A stretch of DNA of 55,752 nucleotides, taken from assembly GCA_948467645.1 (NCBI GenBank), contig CAOKFD010000012.1:1-55752 (forward strand), in the 5' to 3' direction. The position numbers and the translations under genes were made by a program. The notes below the pieces were generated by a model. It was not told the origin of the DNA. It made no database searches and saw only the letters and a list, made by a program, of their open reading frames with translations. Below, piece by piece: positions 41,215 to 48,152 of this stretch. Numbering within the stretch: the stretch's first letter is position 1; each line of letters opens with the position of its first letter. This DNA comes from Fimadaptatus sp948467645. GTDB taxonomy: Bacteria; Bacillota; Clostridia; Christensenellales; Aristaeellaceae.

Positions 41215-41465
41215 TTTATCCCTCCGTCTGCTTATTCGCCCAACGGTAGTAATTCCTGAGCGGGAGCCGCCTGTGCCTAGCGCATTTTTAAGCAAACTAT
41301 ATCGATTGTCGGCCTTAAATTGTTCGGAAAAGGCATTTTCTTTGAAATTGCGGCCGACATAATAGTTTATGCGCTGTTCGCAGGTATTTTTGAGCAAATA
41401 TACATCAAATACGTTCGCTTTAGTATTTTCATGCATTCAATGCACATGCCCGCCCATTTGCTCTA
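41215..41465 (-). promoter_or_regulatory. Roughly 250-nt leader of carA with dyad and direct repeats
   Basis: Between the promoter and the ribosome-binding site lie: a near-start palindrome TGCATTCAATGCA (41432-41444); two imperfect 20-base direct repeats (41383-41402 and 41282-41301; shared core ATTTTTnAGCAAA); and GTCGGCC/GGCCGAC arms (41352-41358 and 41308-41314) that can pair across a 37-base loop. The class of control is unknown. I see no PyrR-binding consensus, T-box or arginine box that I would defend. Confidence 0.55.
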
Positions 41466-41471
41466 ACCTAT

Positions 41472-41500
41472 ATTATATCGCAGCGATATTCGCACGTCAA
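41472..41500 (-). promoter_or_regulatory. Promoter of carA-carB-dapF
   Basis: Minus strand TTGACG (41495-41500), 17 bases, TATAAT (41472-41477). Transcription would start near 41465, about 250 bases before carA. Confidence 0.8.
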
Positions 41501-41615
41501 GGGTGTGGACGGTTAACAAGCGATGTTGCTTCGTTTATTAGCATCGGCTTAACCTTAGGCGGGCGATTTGCAATTCGACACACGAATGCTTGCAATCACT
41601 TAACAATATCGAGTA

Positions 41616-41644
41616 TTGACAAATCGGGCAAAATGGAATATACT
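41616..41644 (+). promoter_or_regulatory. Consensus promoter of glnN
   Basis: TTGACA (41616-41621), 17 bases, TATACT (41639-41644). The leader to the ATG at 41748 is about 97 bases and contains a TTGGAGAGGTG ribosome-binding site. Confidence 0.88.
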
Positions 41645-41747
41645 TTGGCGCATGGACGGCAAAGGCGCTGTGGATTCATATCCGCTGCGCTTTTTCTGTA
41701 TCAGTGATATGACCGGCGTCAATTTACTATTGGAGAGGTGTAATACG

Positions 41748-43835
41748 ATGAGTAAGGTTCCCGAATTGTTTGGATCCCTCGTATTCAACGATGCGCTGAT
41801 GCGCGAGAGACTGCCAAAGGATACGTACAAGGCACTGCGCAAGACGATGCAGGACGGTAAGAGCCTGGATCCGACTGTTGCCAATGTAGTCGCCAACGCG
41901 ATGAAGGATTGGGCGATTGAGAAGGGCGCCACTCACTACACCCACTGGTTCCAACCCATGACCGGCATTACCGCTGAAAAGCACGACAGCTTCATATCCC
42001 CCACCCCGGACGGCCATGTAATAATGGAGTTTTCCGGCAAGGAGCTTATAAAGGGCGAGCCGGATGCGTCCAGCTTCCCGTCGGGCGGTCTGCGCAGCAC
42101 GTTCGAGGCGCGCGGCTATACCGCGTGGGATCCCACGTCTTACGCATTTATTAAGGATGATACTCTGTGCATACCCACCGCGTTCTGTTCCTACGGCGGA
42201 CACGCGCTGGATAAGAAGACCCCGCTCCTGCGCTCGATGGAGGCCATTAACCGTCAGGCGATGCGCATACTTAAGCTGTTCGGCAACGCCGACGTGACCA
42301 ACGTCCGCACGACCGTCGGCCCGGAGCAGGAATACTTTATAATCAGCGATGAAATGTACGAAAAGCGTCCCGACCTGATCTACTGCGGCCGCACGCTGTT
42401 TGGCGCGAAGCCGCCCAAGGGTCAGGAGATGGACGACCATTACTTCGGCGCGATCAAGCCCAAGATACTTGAATACATGGAGGATCTGGACGAGACGCTG
42501 TGGAAGCTGGGCATACTGGCCAAGACCCGTCATAACGAGGTCGCACCTGCACAGCACGAATTGGCTCCGATATTCACCACCACCAACATCGCCTGCGACC
42601 ACAACCAGCTGACGATGGAAATGATGAAGCGCGTGGCTTCGCGCCACGGCCTGACCTGCCTGCTGCATGAAAAGCCCTTCAAGGGCGTAAACGGCTCGGG
42701 CAAGCATAACAACTGGTCGATATCCACCAACACCGGCGTGAACCTGCTGGATCCGGGCGAATCGCCGCGCGAGAACGCGCAGTTCCTGCTGGTACTGGCT
42801 GCAATAATCAAGGCCGTGGACGAGCATCAGGATCTATTGCGAATCTCCGTCGCCAGCGCCGGCAACGATCACCGTCTGGGCGCTAACGAGGCGCCGCCCG
42901 CAATCATATCGATGTTCCTTGGCGACGAGCTGACCGAGATACTGGAGTCCATCGAGAATAACACCTTGTACGATCATAAGGATCAGACGATCATGAAGAT
43001 CGGCGTACATACCCTGCCCCGCTTCCCGCGCGACACCACCGACCGCAACCGTACGTCGCCGTTCGCGTTCACGGGCAACAAGTTCGAGTTCCGCTCGCTG
43101 GGTTCGTCGTTCTCCATCGCCGATACCAACGTAGTGCTCAACACCATCGTGGCCGAGTCCTTCCGTCAGTTTGCGGACGTGCTGGAAAACAGCACCGACT
43201 TCACCGCCACCCTGAGCAAGCTGGTGCGCGACACCATAATGCAGCATAAGCGCATCATATTCAACGGCAACAACTACGCGCCCGAATGGGTGACTGAGGC
43301 CGAGCGCCGCGGCCTGCTCAACCTGCGCTCCGCACCCGAGGCGTTCCCGCTGCTTGAGAAGCCCGAGAATATCGAGCTGTTCAAGACGCATAAGGTGTTC
43401 TCCGAGGACGAGCTGCACGCCCGCACCGAGATACTGCTGGAGAACTACTTCAAGACCATCAACATCGAAGCGCTGACCATGCTGGAGATGGCGCGCCGCG
43501 ATATACTGCCGAGCGTGTACGGCTACATCAAGGAGCTGACCGATACCGCAGTGGCTAAAAAGACGCTGGGTTTGGACGTAACCACCGAAACCGGCATGAT
43601 AGACGAGCTGAGCAAGCTGGCCACCGAGTTCGTAAAGCGCACTGATGTGCTGAGCAAGGCCGAAGAAAGCCTGAGCTGCTGCGGCAGCGAGCTGAACTGC
43701 GCACAGTACGCGCACGACGTGGTGTTCAAGGCCATGGAAGCGCTGCGCGAAACCGGCGACGCGCTGGAGACCAAGGTCGCGGCCAAGTATTGGCCCTACC
43801 CCACCTACGGCGAGATGCTGTTCAGCGTAAAGTAA
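41748..43835 (+). CDS. glnN: Glutamine synthetase type III
   Basis: ATP-dependent ammonia assimilation to glutamine. 695 residues, the large dodecameric type III (GlnN) form. Diagnostic segments are THYTHWFQPMTG, AFCSYGGHALDKKTPLLRS, TVGPEQEYFI with metal-binding Glu, KTRHNEVAPAQHELAPIF, and VNGSGKHNNWSISTNTG. The ATG at 41748 follows GGAGAGG; the open frame to 41616 crosses the promoter. Divergent from carAB, whose CarA subunit consumes glutamine, so shared nitrogen control is plausible. Strong terminator downstream. Confidence 0.95.
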   Translation: MSKVPELFGSLVFNDALMRERLPKDTYKALRKTMQDGKSLDPTVANVVANAMKDWAIEKGATHYTHWFQPMTGITAEKHDSFISPTPDGHVIMEFSGKELIKGEPDASSFPSGGLRSTFEARGYTAWDPTSYAFIKDDTLCIPTAFCSYGGHALDKKTPLLRSMEAINRQAMRILKLFGNADVTNVRTTVGPEQEYFIISDEMYEKRPDLIYCGRTLFGAKPPKGQEMDDHYFGAIKPKILEYMEDLDETLWKLGILAKTRHNEVAPAQHELAPIFTTTNIACDHNQLTMEMMKRVASRHGLTCLLHEKPFKGVNGSGKHNNWSISTNTGVNLLDPGESPRENAQFLLVLAAIIKAVDEHQDLLRISVASAGNDHRLGANEAPPAIISMFLGDELTEILESIENNTLYDHKDQTIMKIGVHTLPRFPRDTTDRNRTSPFAFTGNKFEFRSLGSSFSIADTNVVLNTIVAESFRQFADVLENSTDFTATLSKLVRDTIMQHKRIIFNGNNYAPEWVTEAERRGLLNLRSAPEAFPLLEKPENIELFKTHKVFSEDELHARTEILLENYFKTINIEALTMLEMARRDILPSVYGYIKELTDTAVAKKTLGLDVTTETGMIDELSKLATEFVKRTDVLSKAEESLSCCGSELNCAQYAHDVVFKAMEALRETGDALETKVAAKYWPYPTYGEMLFSVK

Positions 43836-43866
43836 TTGGCACTCCTGAATCAACAATAGTAAGCGA

Positions 43867-43903
43867 AAGTGGCGGATGCTTGAATTGCATCCGCCACTTT
43901 TAA
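43867..43903 (+). terminator. Intrinsic terminator of glnN
   Basis: AAGTGGCGGATGC pairs perfectly with GCATCCGCCACTT around a 7-base loop and is followed by TTAATTG. Confidence 0.9.
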
Positions 43904-43998
43904 TTGTTAAACTGCCAAGTCTGCGAAAGAACGCCCAAACAGGCTTTTCTTTGCAGCTTTCTTTTCCCCTGAAAGGAAAGTGCGTTCTCCCGTCACTC

Positions 43999-44661
43999 CT
44001 AATCGCTGAACGCCTTAATGCAGTCGTCGTTTATCATAATCACCTTTGCGCCCGACTGACGCGCAACATCAGGCAGTCCCGCCGCCGGATATGTGACCAA
44101 TGATGTGCCTATAACCAGGAACAGGTCGCAGCTGCTCGCGATGTCTATGGCCTCGCTCAAGTGACGTACCGCGTCGGAGTACAGCACTACATCGGTGTCG
44201 ATTGCCTCGCCGCATACGGGGCAGCGCAGTGCGTGCCGCGCCGCCTTGTCGCCCTGAGCGCGGGCTTCGCGATAGCGCGCGGCAAATTCGGCGGAATCCT
44301 CGCGCCAGCCGCAGCCGTGACAAAGCACGAATCTCAGCGAGCCGTGCATTTCCAGTGCGTCCGTGCTGCCCGCCTTGGCGTGCAGGCCGTCTATGTTCTG
44401 CGTTATCACGCGCACGTTCAGCTCTTTTAAGGCATAGTGCGCAAGGTTCGGCTCCTTCTCGCACCACTTAACCATGTCGCAGTACAGGTCGAAGAAGTCG
44501 ATCGGATGATCCTCCATATAGTCGCGCGTCAGGTAGTCGCGCAGCGGCCGTCCCTTGTAGCTGCCCTGAAACGTGGGTATCCCGCTGGGCGCGGATATGC
44601 CCGCGCCCGTCAGTGCCGCCGGATAGCGCGCGCTCTTTATAAGCCGCTTTAGATCATTCAT
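43999..44661 (-). CDS. Sir2-family NAD-dependent protein deacylase
   Basis: Sirtuin of 220 residues. NAD-binding GAGISAPSGIPTFQG, catalytic His in LEMHGSLRFVLC with TQNIDGLH upstream, and a zinc ribbon formed by CHGC and CPVC. The GTSLVTYPAAGLP segment closes the Rossmann fold. The sequence after GIPTF is QGSYKG rather than the more common RG, as in several clostridial members. ATG at 44661 is chosen because GGAGGG lies six bases upstream; the ATG at 44667 touches that site. Confidence 0.92.
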   Translation of the reverse strand: MNDLKRLIKSARYPAALTGAGISAPSGIPTFQGSYKGRPLRDYLTRDYMEDHPIDFFDLYCDMVKWCEKEPNLAHYALKELNVRVITQNIDGLHAKAGSTDALEMHGSLRFVLCHGCGWREDSAEFAARYREARAQGDKAARHALRCPVCGEAIDTDVVLYSDAVRHLSEAIDIASSCDLFLVIGTSLVTYPAAGLPDVARQSGAKVIMINDDCIKAFSD

Positions 44662-44710
44662 AAGCATCCCTCCGAATGTAAATTGGATAATCTATTTTTA
44701 AGGCGCAAAA

Positions 44711-44743
44711 GCGGCGCACGCCCTCACGAGCGCCGCGCCGCCG
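44711..44743 (-). terminator. GC-rich hairpin after the SleB-like gene
   Basis: GCGGCGCACGCCC and GAGCGCCGCGCCGC can pair; on the minus strand it is followed by TTTTG. Weak T-run, so tentative. Confidence 0.5.
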
Positions 44744-44750
44744 AACCGAC

Positions 44751-45167
44751 TTACATATTCACAAAGAACTGATAATCGCCTTGTTGCTTAAAAAAACCGT
44801 CCGAGCTCCAGCATTCGCCGCTGTCCTCGCGCTTCATGTAAAGCACATAGCCCGGCAGGGTACGCGTGCCGCTGAGACACTCGCGCGCCGCCGACAGCGC
44901 CTTGTCGTCAAAGTCGCGACTGCGCGGCAGCATCTGCTGGCTGATGACATCCTCAAGCGTATCTGGGAAGCCCTCGCTTTGCAGCCTATTCATAATCACA
45001 CTGCCTATGGCAAGCTGAGTATCGTAATCCTCGTCGCCCGCCATTGCATATATCGTCTGGGCCAGCAGCGTCGTTTCATTATCCTCAGTGGACGACGCGA
45101 CGGGCATCAGCACAATCGCACACATCACCGCCGCTGCCAGCAATATCCGCATTACGCGCCTGCGCAT
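44751..45167 (-). CDS. SleB/CwlJ-type cell wall hydrolase
   Basis: A 138-residue secreted protein: basic start, hydrophobic core LLAAAVMCAIVLMPVAS, then the SleB-like catalytic domain LLAQTIYAMAGDEDYDTQLAIGSVIMNRLQSEGFPDTLEDVI. The family normally has Glu in ARxIYxEA(R/G)GE; here the motif is AQTIYAMAGDEDY, with Met replacing the usual Glu and an acidic GDED just after it, so activity is uncertain. The gene has its own promoter. In Clostridia these enzymes act as spore cortex lytic enzymes or general amidases/lytic transglycosylases. Confidence 0.8.
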   Translation of the reverse strand: MRRRVMRILLAAAVMCAIVLMPVASSTEDNETTLLAQTIYAMAGDEDYDTQLAIGSVIMNRLQSEGFPDTLEDVISQQMLPRSRDFDDKALSAARECLSGTRTLPGYVLYMKREDSGECWSSDGFFKQQGDYQFFVNM

Positions 45168-45228
45168 CCTCAATCACTCCCACAAAAAAAGCTTATTATG
45201 TGTGCAGACATCGCGCCTACACACTTAT

Positions 45229-45257
45229 ATTATAGCATTTTTTCGCGGCTTTGGCAA
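45229..45257 (-). promoter_or_regulatory. Promoter of the SleB-like gene
   Basis: Minus strand TTGCCA (45252-45257), 17 bases, TATAAT (45229-45234), about 60 bases before the ATG. Confidence 0.75.
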
Positions 45258-45305
45258 CTATTTTGCAATACTTTTGTAGTATTCAGTGCGATTAAAGTCA
45301 TATAA

Positions 45306-45346
45306 GCGCGCCCGGTGCTCGCCTTAATAAGCAAGCGCCGGGCGCG
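45306..45346 (-). terminator. Hairpin after the PRPP synthetase gene
   Basis: GCGCGCCCGGTGCTCGC pairs with GCAAGCGCCGGGCGCG. The T-run on the minus strand is poor (TTATATGACTTT). Confidence 0.6.
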
Positions 45347-45352
45347 TCGGCA

Positions 45353-46345
45353 TTACTTCGCGATTGTATAGGGCATAAGACTTTCGGGCACGGTGGTGAA
45401 CAGCGGGCTTATCGAATCGTAATTGTAATAGCGGATTATCGTCTCGGCAAACAGCGGCGCGACCGATACGGTCTTGAACTTGGGCTGTCCGACGATATTG
45501 GGGTTGTCCACGGTGTCGGTGGAGAGTATGAACTCGATGTCGGACGCATTGACGCGCGCAACGCCCTCGGGCGAGATTATGTTGTGGCTGAGCATGGCGA
45601 ATATGCGCTTCACGCCGCGCGACTTGAGCTGCCTGGCCAGATTGCACAGCGTGCCTGCGGATATGGTGAAGTCGTCAACGATAAGCGCATTCTTACCCTC
45701 GACGTCGCCGATTATCTCCAACACCTCGGCGTTTTCGTCATGTGCGACGCGGCGCTTATCGCCTATCGCAATAGGCAGACCCAGCTTTGCACCGAAGCGG
45801 CGCGCCTGCTTTGCAAAGCCCGCGTCTGGGGACACGACGACGGTTTCGTCCAGCGGTATATCCATGCGCTTGAACGTCTCGCACAGCAGCGGCAGCGCGT
45901 ACAGGTGATCCATCGGGCGCGTGAAGAAGCCCATCACCTGCGGCGAATGCAAATCCATTACCATTATGCGGTCGGCGCCCGCCATCTCGATACAGTCCGC
46001 ACACACGCGGCCGCGTATCGACACGCGCGGCTCGTCCTTCTTATCGCCCTTGGCATAGGCGAAATACGGCATGACCACAGTTACCGAGGCCGCGCTGGAG
46101 CGCTTGAACGCGTCCAGCCAGAACAGCATTTCGACAAATTGATCGTTGGGATTCAGTCCCATCGGCTGCACAAGATATACGTCGCGGTCACGCACAGACT
46201 TCTGAAAGCGCACAAAGCTGGTGCCTTCCGAAAATCTGATTACCTCGCTGTCGCCCAGCGGACGGCCCATATATGAACACATGCGCTCTGCGAAAGCCCT
46301 GCCGCCCCTGCCGGCAAATATTGCAATATTTGCATCCTCAAACAT
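45353..46345 (-). CDS. prs: Divergent ribose-phosphate pyrophosphokinase
   Basis: PRPP synthetase-like protein, 330 residues. Recognisable parts are YFAYAKGDKKDEPRVSIRGRVCAD, MVMDLHSPQVMGFFTRPMDHLYA, VVVSPDAGFAKQARRFG and GDKRR. The PRPP-binding loop (residues 224-232) is DDFTISAGT instead of the bacterial DDxIDTAGT: the third acidic residue is Ile. Plant class II enzymes also have a changed loop (DDLVQSGGT), so this may be a class II-like enzyme; regulation by phosphate and ADP could therefore differ. The ATG at 46345 (MFEDANIAIF) is chosen because AAGGGGGA lies seven bases upstream; a longer frame to 46429 overlaps the previous gene. A second, canonical prs elsewhere is likely. Confidence 0.82.
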   Translation of the reverse strand: MFEDANIAIFAGRGGRAFAERMCSYMGRPLGDSEVIRFSEGTSFVRFQKSVRDRDVYLVQPMGLNPNDQFVEMLFWLDAFKRSSAASVTVVMPYFAYAKGDKKDEPRVSIRGRVCADCIEMAGADRIMVMDLHSPQVMGFFTRPMDHLYALPLLCETFKRMDIPLDETVVVSPDAGFAKQARRFGAKLGLPIAIGDKRRVAHDENAEVLEIIGDVEGKNALIVDDFTISAGTLCNLARQLKSRGVKRIFAMLSHNIISPEGVARVNASDIEFILSTDTVDNPNIVGQPKFKTVSVAPLFAETIIRYYNYDSISPLFTTVPESLMPYTIAK

Positions 46346-46425
46346 AGCAAATCCCCCTTCATCTCGTGTGGTAATATCTGCCATCCGGCCGCCGGTTCGT
46401 CCGGCTGCCAAAGTTTTATTTGCAC

Positions 46426-48105
46426 TCATTCGCCGCCGCGATAGCGCACGCCATCGCGCCGACGGTACGTGTCGCGGCTGAGCTGCTCTTTACTTACCAC
46501 CTTGCCGGTCGCGTCGTCGGTTATCACGCGGTATGCGCGGCTGGTCACGCCGTCGCTGGGCGTGGTAACTGTGACTATCTGGCCCCGCTCGGTAGTGTAC
46601 TGATATGTCGGATCGGCATAGGTATTTATCTTAGCCTCGTCAACCGACAGAACCTCGCTCTGTATATCGACGCTCTTGCCGGGGTACATGTCGTATCCGT
46701 ATATCGTAACCATGGCGGTATCGCTGGTCACGCGCGTGGTAAAAAACGCAGGATAGCCGGTGGTATTGGTAAAGGAAAGCGTCTTGCCCGGATACACGAC
46801 CGCCGCGTCCTGCGATTTGGGCACATAGCCCACGGTCATGGAGTGATTATACCGCTCGTCGATGCGCATTCCGGTTCTGAGCAGCGCGCCGTACAGCGTG
46901 GTCGATGCCTGACACACGCCGCCGCCCACGCCTTCGACAATTTCGCCGTTGGAATATTCGGGCGCGGCCTTAAAACCGCGCGCCTCGGTGCGGTTGCCGA
47001 CCAGCTTGTTAAAGTCAACCTGCTGCCCCGATTCGACGCGCAAACCGTGATAGAAGCCCAGTGCAAGCTTGATATTCGCCGTGCGCGCGGAATTGCTGGA
47101 TCGTATCTGCGTTGAATACGTGACCAGCTTGCCGGTACATGCGCGCGCGTCGGCGGTGGTGAAATCGGGTTCCAGCCGCTTAGGCGTGAGTTCAAGTCTG
47201 CCATCGCCGCTGTCTATCGCCGCGCGAGCGTCCGCCTTCAGCGCGGTCAAGTCCACCTCGCGTCCCGACGCACTCTCGCCTATTTTGAACTTCTCACTTT
47301 CGTTAGGCGAGAACTTTATCGTCGCGTCCTTGGGTGACTTGTCCACATCGCTCTTTATACCTGACAGGAAATTGTCAAGCGCGGTTTCGCTGTACGACAC
47401 CGTGGTCTGTCTGTGAACGTTATTGCCCGCTATGCTGACTATCTGGCTGTGGCGCGCGGCGTAGTCGCCCTCGCGTCCCAATTGCCATAGTTCGTCAAGC
47501 TGCTCGCGCGTGTCGATCTGCGCTTTCAGGCCGGAGCTGTCTATGCTGAATACCTCGTCACCGTACTCGACGCTCAGGCACACAGCGTCGATGCGCTTCT
47601 GATTAAGCTCGTTTACCGCCTGTTCAGCCTCGGTAAGCGTCATGCCTTTAAGCTCCACCTCATCCAGATATATACCCGGATAAAATGTGTCATCGTACAA
47701 GCGCACGTCGTAAATCACGCGCGCGGCATACGCGCCCACGCCCAGCGCCGCAAGCAGCGCAAGCGTACACGCAACCGCGGCAATACCGCGCCAGCCGCGC
47801 CCAAACGGCGTGCCCGGCTTTATTCGCGCGGAGCCTCTGCGCTTTGGCCGTTTAGGCTCATCAGAGCCATCATCGGCAAATGCAGCACTGAACACAATAC
47901 CGGCTATTGCCGCCTTAAACGCGCTTAATGCGCTGTTATCGGAAGTACATTTATGCGGCGCACCCATCCCGCCGCAATTATCCCTTGTGGGTGAGCGTCC
48001 TCGCCAACGGTCGATCGATTCGCCGTCGGCGCGCTCCGATGCATTTGTATGCGGCTCTGCGTTCAGGCCGCGCCGCCCACCGCGGGCGTTTGCGTCGGCG
48101 CGCAT
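46426..48105 (-). CDS. VanW family protein with G5 domain
   Basis: A 559-residue membrane-anchored envelope protein. Residues 1-105 are charged and probably cytoplasmic; one transmembrane helix (IAAVACTLALLAALGVGAYAA) follows. Outside lie a peptidoglycan-binding-4-like domain (YPGIYLDEVELKGMTLTEAEQAV), the VanW domain with FNKLVGNRTEARGFKAAPEY and VEGVGGGVCQASTTLYGALL, and a C-terminal G5-like domain (ERGQIVTVTTPS). VanW proteins occur in some vancomycin-resistance clusters, but no van genes are here, so resistance is not implied. GGAGGG precedes the ATG. It lies 47 bases after the disordered-protein gene and probably shares its transcript. Confidence 0.88.
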   Translation of the reverse strand: MRADANARGGRRGLNAEPHTNASERADGESIDRWRGRSPTRDNCGGMGAPHKCTSDNSALSAFKAAIAGIVFSAAFADDGSDEPKRPKRRGSARIKPGTPFGRGWRGIAAVACTLALLAALGVGAYAARVIYDVRLYDDTFYPGIYLDEVELKGMTLTEAEQAVNELNQKRIDAVCLSVEYGDEVFSIDSSGLKAQIDTREQLDELWQLGREGDYAARHSQIVSIAGNNVHRQTTVSYSETALDNFLSGIKSDVDKSPKDATIKFSPNESEKFKIGESASGREVDLTALKADARAAIDSGDGRLELTPKRLEPDFTTADARACTGKLVTYSTQIRSSNSARTANIKLALGFYHGLRVESGQQVDFNKLVGNRTEARGFKAAPEYSNGEIVEGVGGGVCQASTTLYGALLRTGMRIDERYNHSMTVGYVPKSQDAAVVYPGKTLSFTNTTGYPAFFTTRVTSDTAMVTIYGYDMYPGKSVDIQSEVLSVDEAKINTYADPTYQYTTERGQIVTVTTPSDGVTSRAYRVITDDATGKVVSKEQLSRDTYRRRDGVRYRGGE

Positions 48106-48152
48106 GAAATATCCCTCCTAACAACAGGCATCCGCGCGGCAGTCACCGCCGC

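Larger units (their letters stand above)
41215..41747. other. Divergent regulatory region between carA and glnN
   Basis: Contains the carA promoter and its long leader on the minus strand and the glnN promoter on the plus strand. No gene is supported; the 74-codon open extension of carA is not considered coding. Confidence 0.7.

Noticed and set aside
41215..41436. A 74-residue N-terminal extension of CarA
   Set aside because: The frame is open, but the strong ribosome-binding site and conserved CarA start lie at 41214, and the extension has no CarA-like sequence. It is treated as untranslated leader.
41432..41444. Arginine repressor box near the carA start
   Set aside because: TGCATTCAATGCA is palindromic but does not fit the TGAAT-ATTCA pattern well enough to name ArgR.
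46426..48105. Vancomycin resistance locus
   Set aside because: A VanW domain alone is widespread in Clostridia; no vanA/B ligase, vanH, vanX or VanRS genes are present.
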